DNA from: Paludibacteraceae bacterium
Lineage (GTDB): Bacteria > Bacteroidota > Bacteroidia > Bacteroidales > Paludibacteraceae
Assembly (NCBI GenBank): GCA_024405855.1
Contig: JAKSNZ010000005.1
Span: 1 to 64,000 of the forward strand
Direction: 5' to 3'
Length of the DNA stretch: 64,000 nt
In this document: positions 37,071-46,239 of the stretch, piece by piece
How positions within the stretch are numbered: position 1 is the stretch's first letter
Layout: each line of letters begins with the position of its first letter
Program-made: the position numbers and the translations under genes
The notes under the pieces: model-generated
Databases searched by the model: none
Seen by the model: the letters and a program-made list of their open reading frames with translations, nothing else
What the model was told of the DNA's origin: nothing

Positions 37071-38825
37071 ATGTACAGAACAGTGACTTGCGGTGCGCTT
37101 CGTGCCACCGATGCTAAAAAAAGTGTGACGCTTGCCGGTTGGGTGCAACGCATAAGAAAGATGGGCGGAATGACATTTGTTGATTTGCGTGACCGCTACG
37201 GCATAACCCAACTTGTATTCAGTGAGGATTCAAATGCTGAACTTTGTGCTCAAGCCAATGAACTTGGCAGGGAGTTTGTTATTCAGGTAAAGGGTGAGGC
37301 ATCGCTCCGCAGCAATCCAAACAAAAACATACCTACAGGTGAGATAGAGATTCTTGTAAGTGAGATGAATGTGCTTAACAAATCTCTTACACCACCTTTT
37401 ACAATAGAAGATAACACTGACGGCGGTGATGACTTGCGTATGGTATATCGTTACCTTGATTTACGCCGCACAGCAGTTCGCAAGAACCTTGAGTTACGCC
37501 ATAAAATGACAATGGAGGTACGCCGATACCTTGACAGCAAGGGCTTCCTTGAAGTTGAAACACCAATGCTTATTGGTTCCACACCTGAGGGTGCAAGAGA
37601 CTTCGTTGTTCCAAGCCGTATGAATCCAGGACAGTTCTACGCATTGCCGCAATCACCGCAAACGCTAAAGCAACTGCTTATGGTCAGCGGTTTTGACCGC
37701 TATTTCCAAATAGTAAAGTGTTTCCGTGATGAGGATTTGCGTGCCGACCGCCAGCCTGAATTCACCCAAATTGACTGTGAAATGTCATTTGTAGAGCAGG
37801 AGGATATAATAACCTTGTTTGAAGGTATGGCAAAACATCTTTTCAAGGAGTTGAGAGGCGTTGAGTTCAAAGATGATTTTCAGCGTATGACTTGGCAAGA
37901 TGCCATGAAATATTACGGAAGTGACAAACCTGACCTACGTTTTGGAATGCGCTTTGTAGAACTTATGGACACCCTTAAAGGTTTTGGCTTCAGCGTGTTT
38001 GATAATGCCACATATATTGGCGGTATCTGTGCAAAAGGTGCCGCAACCTATACCCGTAAGCAACTTGACGCTCTTACGGAGTATGTAAAACGTCCGCAGG
38101 TTGGAGCCAAAGGTTTGGTTTATGCCCGTATTGAGGCAGACGGCTCAGTTAAGTCAAGCGTTGATAAATTTTATTCACAAGATACATTGCAAGCCTTAAA
38201 GGTTAAGATGGAGGCTGAGCCGGGAGACCTTATTCTTATTCTCTGCGGCGATGACACTCAAAAGACTCAAAAGCAACTTAGTGAGCTAAGACTTAAGATG
38301 GGTGATGAACTTGGTCTGCGTGACCGCAATGTATTTGCTCCTCTATGGGTAGTGGATTTCCCGATGTTTGAATGGAGTGATGAAGAGAATCGCTTAATGG
38401 CAATGCACCATCCGTTCACACACCCTAAAGATGAGGATATACCACTTCTTGATACAGACCCTGCCGCAGTTCGTGCCGATGCGTACGATATGGTTATAAA
38501 CGGAGTAGAGGTTGGTGGCGGTTCCATCCGTATCCATGACCCTAAACTTCAAGCCAAAATGTTTGAGATTCTTGGTTTTACCCCAGAGAAGGCACAAGAG
38601 CAGTTCGGATTCCTGATGAACGCCTTTAAGTATGGTGCACCACCTCACGGCGGACTTGCATACGGTCTTGACCGTTGGGTAAGCCTGTTTGCTGGTCTTG
38701 ACAGCATACGTGACTGCATAGCGTTCCCAAAGAACAATAGCGGACGTGATGTTATGCTTGATGCACCTGCCCCACTTGACCAGAAACAGTTGGATGAATT
38801 GCAATTAGATGTTAAGGCAAAATAA
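37071..38825 (+). CDS. aspS: Aspartyl-tRNA synthetase
   Basis: 584 residues, the bacterial type with a GAD insertion domain. Class II enzyme charging tRNA-Asp. N-terminal OB-fold anticodon-binding domain (about 15-105), then motif 2 region [19 protein letters not shown] near 222-240 and motif 3 [16 protein letters not shown] near 526. Followed three bases later by mnmE. Confidence 0.97.
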   Translation: MYRTVTCGALRATDAKKSVTLAGWVQRIRKMGGMTFVDLRDRYGITQLVFSEDSNAELCAQANELGREFVIQVKGEASLRSNPNKNIPTGEIEILVSEMNVLNKSLTPPFTIEDNTDGGDDLRMVYRYLDLRRTAVRKNLELRHKMTMEVRRYLDSKGFLEVETPMLIGSTPEGARDFVVPSRMNPGQFYALPQSPQTLKQLLMVSGFDRYFQIVKCFRDEDLRADRQPEFTQIDCEMSFVEQEDIITLFEGMAKHLFKELRGVEFKDDFQRMTWQDAMKYYGSDKPDLRFGMRFVELMDTLKGFGFSVFDNATYIGGICAKGAATYTRKQLDALTEYVKRPQVGAKGLVYARIEADGSVKSSVDKFYSQDTLQALKVKMEAEPGDLILILCGDDTQKTQKQLSELRLKMGDELGLRDRNVFAPLWVVDFPMFEWSDEENRLMAMHHPFTHPKDEDIPLLDTDPAAVRADAYDMVINGVEVGGGSIRIHDPKLQAKMFEILGFTPEKAQEQFGFLMNAFKYGAPPHGGLAYGLDRWVSLFAGLDSIRDCIAFPKNNSGRDVMLDAPAPLDQKQLDELQLDVKAK

Positions 38826-38828
38826 GTT

Positions 38829-40205
38829 TTGAACACCATTTGTGCCATATCAACTCCAGCCGGTGTTGGAGGTATTGCTGTCATTAGGGTTTCAGGCCCC
38901 GATGCCATAGCCGTTTGCTCCTCAATTTTCCGCAGTAAACGCTCTCTTAAGGAGTTTGAGAGCCATACCGCCCATTACGGAACCATATTGGATGCTGACG
39001 GCAATGATATTGATGACTGCGTTGTAACCACATTTATAGCACCTCATTCATTTACAGGAGAGGATACTGTTGAGATAGCGTGTCACGGTTCTATATATAT
39101 TCAGCAAAGCATAATAAAGTCTCTTGTTAAGGCAGGGTGCCGTATGGCAGAGCCAGGAGAATTTACAAAACGTGCGTTCCTCAACGGAAAAATGGATTTG
39201 GTTAAGGCTGAAGCCGTTGCAGACCTTATCTCTTCATCCAATGCCGCCGCGCATAAGGTTGCTCTTAACCAAATGAGAGGGGGTATATCTTCAGAACTTG
39301 AAATTCTGCGTTCAAAGTTGCTTGACTTTACATCGCTGCTTGAACTTGAACTTGATTTTTCAGAGGAAGATGTTGAGTTTGCAAATCGTGGGCAGATGCT
39401 TGAACTTCTTGATACAATAAAGTGTAAAATAGAGTACCTTACCAAATCATTTGACGCTGGTAATGCAATTAAAAACGGAGTGGGAGTGGCAATAGTAGGG
39501 GAGACCAATGCCGGTAAATCAACATTGCTTAATCTTCTTGTAGGGGAGGATAGGGCAATAGTAAGTGATGTTCATGGCACTACACGCGATACAATAGAGG
39601 ATACTACCACTATAGACGGCTATCTTTTCCGTTTTATTGACACGGCAGGTATTCGTGAAACTTCTGACAAGATTGAGAATATTGGCATTAAACGCAGTCT
39701 GCAAACTATAGAGAAGGCTAATGTGGTGCTTTGGGTAATTGACTGCAAGAGTGTGAATGAGCATATTGACTGGATGGCAGGTAAGATAGTGCCTCTGTGT
39801 AAAGAGCGCAGTCTTGTGTTGGTTTTCAATAAAACAGATTTGCTCCCCGATGATGAGATTCCAACTCTTGAGAACCTTTTCTCTGACATTGACGCTCCGC
39901 ATATCTGCATTTCTGCAAAGCAAGGCACAGGCGTTGATACGCTAAAACAGCAACTGATTTCAGCCGCACACCTTGATAGCGTGCAAGGCGATGTTGTTAT
40001 TACAAACATGAGGCATTATGAGGCACTCTGCAATGCCCTCCGTGCCATAGAGAGGATTAAAAACGGACTTAACGCAGGTCTTAGCGGTGAACTTGTATCT
40101 ATGGATTTACACGATTGCCTTGACGCTCTTGGCTCCATAACGGGGCAAATACACTCTCAAGATGTACTTAACAACATCTTCTCTAAATTTTGCATCGGAA
40201 AATAA
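38829..40205 (+). CDS. mnmE: tRNA modification GTPase
   Basis: 458 residues starting with TTG. A TAA lies two codons upstream in frame and the TTG gives the standard N-terminus (NTICAISTPAGVGGIAVIRVSG), so TTG is almost certainly the start. With MnmG it installs cmnm5U at tRNA wobble positions. N-terminal folate-binding domain; G-domain with Walker A GETNAGKS near 223, GTTRDT, DTAGIRET and NKTD; C-terminal FCIGK with the conserved Cys. Immediately follows aspS. Confidence 0.96.
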   Translation: MNTICAISTPAGVGGIAVIRVSGPDAIAVCSSIFRSKRSLKEFESHTAHYGTILDADGNDIDDCVVTTFIAPHSFTGEDTVEIACHGSIYIQQSIIKSLVKAGCRMAEPGEFTKRAFLNGKMDLVKAEAVADLISSSNAAAHKVALNQMRGGISSELEILRSKLLDFTSLLELELDFSEEDVEFANRGQMLELLDTIKCKIEYLTKSFDAGNAIKNGVGVAIVGETNAGKSTLLNLLVGEDRAIVSDVHGTTRDTIEDTTTIDGYLFRFIDTAGIRETSDKIENIGIKRSLQTIEKANVVLWVIDCKSVNEHIDWMAGKIVPLCKERSLVLVFNKTDLLPDDEIPTLENLFSDIDAPHICISAKQGTGVDTLKQQLISAAHLDSVQGDVVITNMRHYEALCNALRAIERIKNGLNAGLSGELVSMDLHDCLDALGSITGQIHSQDVLNNIFSKFCIGK

Positions 40206-41942
40206 TCACCTTGCAATCAGTGCTACCGTACCACTTGGTTTGGTGAGGGTTATTGTGCCGTTACTTACTTGACATACTTCATCTGTATAGGCGTTTATAA
40301 CCTCTGTTCCATCTGCAAACGCTCCTCCTAAGTTAATTGGGACATTAGTTGGAGGCAGAACCTTAATTAAAACTACGTCTGTATTAAACTTTCTGACACA
40401 GGTTGTTGAGTCAATAGTGGTTTGCACACCCATTCCTACGGCTGGATGGTATTTACGGAAAGTACAAAGTTTACTATAATGCTCCATAAGTTCCAAATCC
40501 ATATTGCTCCAATCATAATCTGAGCGAAATGCTTGTGCGGCATCTACGTTATATTTTGCGTCAGACATTTGTCGGTTAACCTCATCGCCGTAGAAAATTT
40601 GAACGGCACCAGGTGAAAGTACAAACGATGTGGCACATTCAAAAGTTCTATCGGGGGCGGCGTCACGAAAATAGGCATTGTTCAAGTAACTGAATGGGAA
40701 CCAATCATTATGTGCGTTAAGGGAATCAGAGTATTGCTGCCAGGTGCTTACAATAGTATTGAGATTACCATCTTTAGGAAATTTCATATTTACCATAGAA
40801 CTGAATCCTGCTTTGGCATACTCTGGCAGGTAGGTTATAAAGGCATCCTCGTGGTCTCCCGTAAAGTACATACGGCTTGTCCATTTTGACGCCGGGTCAT
40901 CAGGGTGGGCGGCACGCCAGCGTACAAGGGCGGAATCACATTTATCATATAACTGACGCCAACGCCAATCTTCTGTATATTCCACAACATCACAACGGAA
41001 ACCGTCAAAGCCGAATTCCTCTACCCAAGCCGCAATCCAACTTGACACATAATCAAGCGGCGCGGCGTTACGGTCTGCACGCAACTCCTTTATTGTTTGC
41101 CAAGTGTAGGCATCGTTGTCTGAGCCTTCAGCAGCCCACTTATCCTTTAAGAATTGTGGAATTTTTACAGCGGTAGTCTTATCTGAACGGTAGTCTGGCA
41201 AACCATAAAGTGTGCATGTAAGTTGGTCATTGCAGTTACAATCCTTACCAAGACGCAGCCATTCATTTGTCCACCAACGCTCCCAACTCTCACTTGTGGC
41301 ATACCAAGCGTTATAATTCCAATCCTTTATATGCTCCGTAGCCTCAGCCTCTGTATTTACAGGAACAGGAGCGAATTTATATTGAAGTGCGTCAAGTAGT
41401 GTGGGGTATCCGGGGTCATTTATATTGGCACCCATCATAACCCTTATGCCTTGTGCGTGAAGTGTGTCCACAAAGGCGTGCAACTGCTCAACTGTACCGT
41501 AGTTCTTGTCTGTTTGCGTATAGTCAAACGGATAGTAGCCGTGATACCCGTAATGAGGAAAATCATTAACCTCTCCACTACCTGTCATCCAACCGTGAAT
41601 CTGCTCATACGGGTCTGTAATCCAAACTACATCAACGCCAAGATTTGTAAAATAGCCTTCTTTTGCTTTTTGCAGCATTCCTGCCCAGTCGCCTCCGTGA
41701 AATGTAGCGGCATTCATCTGCTCACTTCCATAATCAACTCGCCTGCCATAGTTTACATCGTTGGCTGAATCACCATTGCAAAAACGGTCTGTCATAACAA
41801 AATATACAGTAGCCTTAGCCCAATCAAAGTTATCGTGGGCGTCTGATATTTCAGTATTTTTATTTGTACAACCCGATACGGATAGTAATAGGATTACCCA
41901 CAATATAAGTTGCGAGATGGGATTTGATGATGTGTGTTTCAT
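40206..41942 (-). CDS. GH13 alpha-amylase-family lipoprotein with degenerate active site
   Basis: 578 residues. Lipoprotein signal with Cys25 (LLSVSGC), so surface or periplasmic. The TIM-barrel framework is MalS-like (VYFVMTDRFCNGD, FHGGDWAGM, HYGYHGYYPFDYTQTD). Conserved region I, usually DVVMNH, reads GANIND near 167. Region II keeps the nucleophile Asp (FRCD near 313). Region III has Asp or a shifted Glu in TGDHEDA where Glu is expected. Region IV, usually SSHD, reads NNAY near 417. Loss of three of four sites suggests it binds rather than cleaves glucan. Single gene. Confidence 0.85.
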   Translation of the reverse strand: MKHTSSNPISQLILWVILLLSVSGCTNKNTEISDAHDNFDWAKATVYFVMTDRFCNGDSANDVNYGRRVDYGSEQMNAATFHGGDWAGMLQKAKEGYFTNLGVDVVWITDPYEQIHGWMTGSGEVNDFPHYGYHGYYPFDYTQTDKNYGTVEQLHAFVDTLHAQGIRVMMGANINDPGYPTLLDALQYKFAPVPVNTEAEATEHIKDWNYNAWYATSESWERWWTNEWLRLGKDCNCNDQLTCTLYGLPDYRSDKTTAVKIPQFLKDKWAAEGSDNDAYTWQTIKELRADRNAAPLDYVSSWIAAWVEEFGFDGFRCDVVEYTEDWRWRQLYDKCDSALVRWRAAHPDDPASKWTSRMYFTGDHEDAFITYLPEYAKAGFSSMVNMKFPKDGNLNTIVSTWQQYSDSLNAHNDWFPFSYLNNAYFRDAAPDRTFECATSFVLSPGAVQIFYGDEVNRQMSDAKYNVDAAQAFRSDYDWSNMDLELMEHYSKLCTFRKYHPAVGMGVQTTIDSTTCVRKFNTDVVLIKVLPPTNVPINLGGAFADGTEVINAYTDEVCQVSNGTITLTKPSGTVALIAR

Positions 41943-42065
41943 AATAATATTAGATGAAGGTTAAACAATGCGAATGTACTAAATTTTTTCATAATTGCAA
42001 TATATAGTGGGATTTTTGTAATGATTTTGTAACATTCCTATGATTATATAATCATCTGAATGACA

Positions 42066-42090
42066 ATAGAGATTAAATGTATTTCTCTAT
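42066..42090. terminator. Weak hairpin downstream of truA
   Basis: ATAGAGA (42066-42072) pairs with TCTCTAT (42084-42090), 15 bases past the truA stop. No U-tract follows, so a terminator role is tentative. Confidence 0.3.
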
Positions 42091-42104
42091 GCAAAATTTA
42101 CTAA

Positions 42105-42854
42105 TCAGTACTCCACTTTTTCCAATACCAAACCTTTGGCTGGAACTGACATGCCTGCGGTGCAGCGGTCCTTTTTCTCAATGACTTCTGCAAACTGTTC
42201 TACTGTAAGTTTGCCTATACCTACATCAAGCAGTGTGCCTACAATGGCACGCACCATATTACGCAGGAAACGGTCTGCCTTAATGGTGAACTCCCAATGT
42301 ATGGGCGATGTCTGCTCCCAATGAGCCTCTGTTATGTGGCAGTTGTTTGTCTTTACATCGGTGTGGAGTTTGCTAAAACTTGTAAAATCTTCATACTCAA
42401 ACAGATACTTGCAAGCCTCATTCATTTTCTGAAAATCTACAGAAGGCTTTACCCGCATACGATACATACCCTCAAAAGGGTCTTTCTCTGTGGTTACATA
42501 GTATTTGTAGGTGCGAGATTTTGCACTGAAGCGGGCGTGCAAGTCATCGGGGACTTGCTTTATTGAAAATACTACAATGTCATTAGGCAGGTAGGCATTG
42601 AGCCTCTCTGTCAAAGTTTCAGCGGATAGAGAGTCAGTCTCATTTGAAAGAGGAATTTCCAAATCAAAGTGGGCGTACATATTACGGGCATGGACACCTG
42701 CATCGGTTCTGCCAGCACCCGTTATAGGGGTCTTACTACCCAATATATTACTTAGGGCAGTCTCTATAACCTCCTGAACGCTAACACCATTAGGCTGATT
42801 CTGCCATCCGTGGTAGTTCTCTCCGTTATATGCAAGATGTATAAAATATCTCAT
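42105..42854 (-). CDS. truA: tRNA pseudouridine(38-40) synthase
   Basis: 249 residues, normal length. Isomerises U38-U40 in tRNA anticodon arms. The catalytic Asp lies in GAGRTDAGVHA near 52; YNGENYHGWQNQPNG and the C-terminal FLRNMVRAIVGTLLDVG are family motifs. Single gene with its own promoter box. Confidence 0.96.
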   Translation of the reverse strand: MRYFIHLAYNGENYHGWQNQPNGVSVQEVIETALSNILGSKTPITGAGRTDAGVHARNMYAHFDLEIPLSNETDSLSAETLTERLNAYLPNDIVVFSIKQVPDDLHARFSAKSRTYKYYVTTEKDPFEGMYRMRVKPSVDFQKMNEACKYLFEYEDFTSFSKLHTDVKTNNCHITEAHWEQTSPIHWEFTIKADRFLRNMVRAIVGTLLDVGIGKLTVEQFAEVIEKKDRCTAGMSVPAKGLVLEKVEY

Positions 42855-42871
42855 ATAGTTGGTTTACAATG

Positions 42872-42879
42872 CAAATATA
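42872..42879 (-). promoter_or_regulatory. -7 box of truA
   Basis: Minus-strand TATATTTG matches TAnnTTTG, 17 bases before the truA ATG. Confidence 0.5.
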
Positions 42880-43018
42880 CCGAATATTAATTTATTATGC
42901 TAATATTTTTACGAGATTTCGGGAAGTTGTGATGTTCAAGATATATTAACATTTGTTGCATCTCCTTTGAAGCAGAAATGTATTCTGTTTCGCTCTTGCT
43001 TTTGGGATTACTTTTTTG

Positions 43019-43026
43019 TACCTTTG
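43019..43026 (+). promoter_or_regulatory. -7 box of cupin gene
   Basis: TACCTTTG matches TAnnTTTG, 27 bases before the cupin ATG at 43054. Confidence 0.5.
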
Positions 43027-43053
43027 CACACAAATTAAAAGACTGTATTGAAT

Positions 43054-43485
43054 ATGTCAAAATCAATTAAAAATCTACTGTTAGTGGTTGCGGTTTGCAT
43101 AGCCACATCTACTGCATTTGCGTATAATAATGGGGTTAGTGTAAGCGGCATCTCTGTATCTGACACTACAAGTGTGGGGCAAAAGTTTGTAATGCCTGAT
43201 TGTGATTCTCAGGTTACAATGTGTACTGTCACCTTTCCAAAAGGTGCAAGCACAGGGTGGCACTACCATAAAAACCTTGTTTTTGCTTTTGTTGAGAAGG
43301 GAACACTAAGAGTTGAGACAGAAGGCGGCTACACAGACTTTAATGTTGGTGACAATGTTTTTGAGATGCAGAACAAGATACACAATGGCAAAAATGTGGG
43401 CAAAGGCAAGGTTGTGCTAAAAGTGGTGTATGTAGGCTGCAAGGGTGAGGAGAACTCCATTATGGTTGACAGTCCGCAAAAATAA
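43054..43485 (+). CDS. Exported cupin-domain protein
   Basis: 143 residues from ATG 43054; a TTG reading at 43048 is less likely. Signal peptide ending ATSTAFA, so periplasmic. One cupin domain: GWHYHKNLVFAFVEKGTLRVETEGG supplies the metal-binding His residues of cupin motif 1, and NKIHNGKNVGKGKVVLKVVYVG covers motif 2. Such small cupins bind metal or act as dioxygenase-like enzymes; no substrate can be inferred. 18 bases separate it from the phosphoesterase gene. Confidence 0.75.
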   Translation: MSKSIKNLLLVVAVCIATSTAFAYNNGVSVSGISVSDTTSVGQKFVMPDCDSQVTMCTVTFPKGASTGWHYHKNLVFAFVEKGTLRVETEGGYTDFNVGDNVFEMQNKIHNGKNVGKGKVVLKVVYVGCKGEENSIMVDSPQK

Positions 43486-43503
43486 GAAAAACACACAAGT
43501 GAT

Positions 43504-44505
43504 ATGTACTGCACAATGCTTACATTAACAGCGGTTGTATTAGTGCTGATACTGGCGGCACTGCCTCACATTATATGGCTACTGCTGTATGTTATAGGAA
43601 AAATTTGTGGTTTCAAGGTGTCATACGCTCCATTTGGGTGGAGTGCATTAGGGTTGTCATTACTATGTGTACTGCTTCTTATCTACGGAACCTACATAGG
43701 CAGGTGGAAATTTAAGGTTACAGAGGTTGAGTATATAAACCACGATATACCAAAGGCCTTTGACCGATACAGAATAGTGCATGTTTCTGATTTACACCTA
43801 TCTACATTTAATGACAACAAGCAGAAATTTACAGAACTGATTGATACCATAAATGCCATTGAACCTGATTTGATATGCTTTACCGGCGATATGGTAACCA
43901 TCGGAAAAATAGAGGCTCAACCATACACCAATGATTTACAACGCCTTACAGCAAAAGATGGAGTAATATCCGTTTTAGGTAATCATGATTTTATGATTTA
44001 CACATTGGGCAGGTCAGAAAAGCCTAACGCCGATACAGACGCTGAGGTGGAGAAATTGACAGTGTATGAGAGAGACACTCTTGGGTGGAACCTGCTACGC
44101 AATGCACACCAAATTATACACAGAGGAAATGACTCCATAACTATTATAGGGGTGGATAACATAAACAGTTCAAATCAGGGATTCAAGACCATAAGCCGTG
44201 GCGATTTGCCTAAAGCGATGGCTGGCACAGACGGATTCCGCATATTGCTTACACATGACCCTTCACATTGGCAGGCGGAAGTTGTGCCACAAACTGACAT
44301 ACCATTGACACTCAGCGGACATACACACGCCGCGCAAGTGCGTATATGTGGCTGGACACCTGCAAGTTGGATGTTTAATGAGACAGACGGACTTTATAAA
44401 GTAGAAGACCAAACACTATACATTAACATTGGTTTAGGATGCACCGTACCATTCAGAATAGGTGCTAACCCTGAAATTACAATAGTTACATTAAAATCGG
44501 AGTAG
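43504..44505 (+). CDS. Membrane-anchored metallophosphoesterase (YkuE/YaeI-like)
   Basis: 333 residues. Two N-terminal membrane helices (about 5-30 and 38-60), then a calcineurin-like domain with all metal motifs: VSDLHLS, CFTGDMVT, VLGNHDFM, LLTHDP and LSGHTHAAQ. Relatives such as LpxG, YaeI and YkuE hydrolyse nucleotide-linked or lipid phosphates. Two bases separate it from the chorismate mutase gene. Confidence 0.88.
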   Translation: MYCTMLTLTAVVLVLILAALPHIIWLLLYVIGKICGFKVSYAPFGWSALGLSLLCVLLLIYGTYIGRWKFKVTEVEYINHDIPKAFDRYRIVHVSDLHLSTFNDNKQKFTELIDTINAIEPDLICFTGDMVTIGKIEAQPYTNDLQRLTAKDGVISVLGNHDFMIYTLGRSEKPNADTDAEVEKLTVYERDTLGWNLLRNAHQIIHRGNDSITIIGVDNINSSNQGFKTISRGDLPKAMAGTDGFRILLTHDPSHWQAEVVPQTDIPLTLSGHTHAAQVRICGWTPASWMFNETDGLYKVEDQTLYINIGLGCTVPFRIGANPEITIVTLKSE

Positions 44506-44507
44506 TT

Positions 44508-44777
44508 ATGAGAGAATTGGAAGATATAAGAAAAGATATTACATCTGTTGACAAACAGATGACAGAACTGTTTGAAAAGAGAATGCACCTTGCATCAGAA
44601 GTGGCTGAATATAAAAAGGCTCACGGATTGCCTATATTTGATGCAACCCGTGAGGCAAAAGTGCTTGAATGTGTATCGTCAAATGTAAAAGACGGCTCAC
44701 TTGGGCAGTATGCTGTAAAATTCTTTCAAAACCTTATGGAAGTTTCAAAGGAACTCCAAAAAACGCTCTACAAATAA
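44508..44777 (+). CDS. Chorismate mutase (AroQ type)
   Basis: 89 residues, all alpha-helical. Converts chorismate to prephenate. The N-terminal LEDIRKDITSVDKQMTELFEKRM helix with the Arg/Lys/Glu active-site set and EVAEYKKAHG are typical of free-standing AroQ. It supplies the activity not fused to the DAHP synthase or TyrA in the aro operon. Converges with the nitroreductase gene with a 10-base overlap. Confidence 0.87.
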   Translation: MRELEDIRKDITSVDKQMTELFEKRMHLASEVAEYKKAHGLPIFDATREAKVLECVSSNVKDGSLGQYAVKFFQNLMEVSKELQKTLYK

Positions 44778-45283
44778 CTTACAGTTTCAGAAATAGGTTT
44801 TCTGCTGAAATGGTTTGCAAGAGGTTCTCCGCCTTTTTCTGCAGCAAAACCAAGGTCAAGAAGCATTAGAATCTCCTCATTTTCAGGCAATCCCAATTCA
44901 TTATGAAGCGTGTCAGCCTGTATGCAGTTCAGCCAACAACTGTCAACACCTGCATTGGTTGCTCCCAGCATCAGGTGTGTTGCCACAATAGCGGCGTCCT
45001 CAATGCCTGACACACGCTTGCCGTCAGGGTATGTATATACATTTGTTTTGTCAAATGCTACAACAAGAACAGTAGGGGCTCCGTATCGGCAAGGCGTACC
45101 CTTATCAATTTTTGCAAGACCCTCCGCTGATTGAACAACATAAATATGCTGTTCCTGAAGGTTCTTTGCCGTAGGGGCAACTCTGCCTGCCTCAAGAATG
45201 GCATTCAGTTGCTCATTGCTTATTTGCTTGCCACTGTATTTCTTACAGGAATAGCGGTTCTTAATTACATCTGTAAATTCCAT
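44768..45283 (-). CDS. Nitroreductase-family protein
   Basis: 171 residues from ATG 45283, two bases after the pdxB stop. FMN-dependent nitroreductase fold: VIKNRYSCKKYSGKQIS at the N-terminus, GRVAPTAKNLQEQHIYVV, and GIEDAAIVATHLMLGATNAGVDSCW. Substrate unknown; relatives reduce quinones or nitro compounds. Probably cotranscribed with pdxB. Confidence 0.85.
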   Translation of the reverse strand: MEFTDVIKNRYSCKKYSGKQISNEQLNAILEAGRVAPTAKNLQEQHIYVVQSAEGLAKIDKGTPCRYGAPTVLVVAFDKTNVYTYPDGKRVSGIEDAAIVATHLMLGATNAGVDSCWLNCIQADTLHNELGLPENEEILMLLDLGFAAEKGGEPLANHFSRKPISETVSYL

Positions 45284-45285
45284 AG

Positions 45286-46239
45286 TTATAATAAATCCCT
45301 CCTTATAGGATAATTGTTTCTGAACCATTCAAATTTTTCAGGATTTGCCTTTAATGCCTTACTCTCCGATGCTATATCGTACCTTACAGAGTAATCTTTT
45401 GGCGGTAACCCAAGCATATCAACCGTAAAATTCAACCCAAGATTAAAATATTTTGATAAAGCGTTTACTGCCATTACCGTTCCGTTTGCCTTGCCGTCAA
45501 TGCTGTAGCCGGCAATGTGTGGGGTGGCAAGCACCGCTTTGTCAAGTAGAGAACGGTTTACCATAGGTTCACCCTCCCAGCAGTCAATGACAAACTTTTG
45601 GGTGGCGTTCAGCACATCAAAAGTATTTAATACCGCACCTCTTGAAGCGTTGATTATAACGGCATCAGGTTTGCATTTGAGTAGAAACGCTGAATTAACC
45701 AAATGATAGGTTGTCTCATCTAATGGGACATGTAGTGTAATTATATCAGCGTTTAAGGCAATATGTTCAAGGCTTACAAACGGCAGCTCGTCACCGTGCA
45801 TTTGGCGTGGAGGGTCATTAAGCAACACCTTCATTCCCAAGTTTTCAGCAACTTCCAGAACCTTTGAGCCAACATGACCTACACCCACAATGCCAATAGT
45901 CTTACCATTGAATGACGGCAGAACAAAGCGTATTGCCGCATCAATATAATTTGCCACCGATGCGGCATTACAGCCGGGGGCGTTAACCCAGGTTATGCCT
46001 TTACGCAGGCAATAGTCAGTGTCAATATGGTCATAACCAATGGTGGCAGTGGCTATGAATTTAACATTTGAACCTTCCAATAGTTCAGAATTGCACTTTG
46101 TGCGTGTGCGTATGATTAGGGCATCGGCGTACTTTACAGCAGAATGAGTGATTTCAAGAGGGTCAAGATAGGTTACATTGCAAACATTGTCAAGCAACCC
46201 TTTAATTAAAGGAATATGGCTGTCAATAATTACGTTCAT
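45286..46239 (-). CDS. pdxB: 4-phosphoerythronate dehydrogenase
   Basis: 317 residues. D-2-hydroxyacid dehydrogenase acting in pyridoxal phosphate synthesis. TATIGYDHIDTDYC, TIGIVGVGHVGSKV (NAD-binding), NASRGAVLNT and the catalytic TPHIAGYSIDGKANGT stretch, whose GKANGT is diagnostic for PdxB. Shorter than E. coli PdxB because the C-terminal dimerisation domain is reduced. Overlaps the S46-like gene by four bases (ATGA). Confidence 0.9.
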   Translation of the reverse strand: MNVIIDSHIPLIKGLLDNVCNVTYLDPLEITHSAVKYADALIIRTRTKCNSELLEGSNVKFIATATIGYDHIDTDYCLRKGITWVNAPGCNAASVANYIDAAIRFVLPSFNGKTIGIVGVGHVGSKVLEVAENLGMKVLLNDPPRQMHGDELPFVSLEHIALNADIITLHVPLDETTYHLVNSAFLLKCKPDAVIINASRGAVLNTFDVLNATQKFVIDCWEGEPMVNRSLLDKAVLATPHIAGYSIDGKANGTVMAVNALSKYFNLGLNFTVDMLGLPPKDYSVRYDIASESKALKANPEKFEWFRNNYPIRRDLL

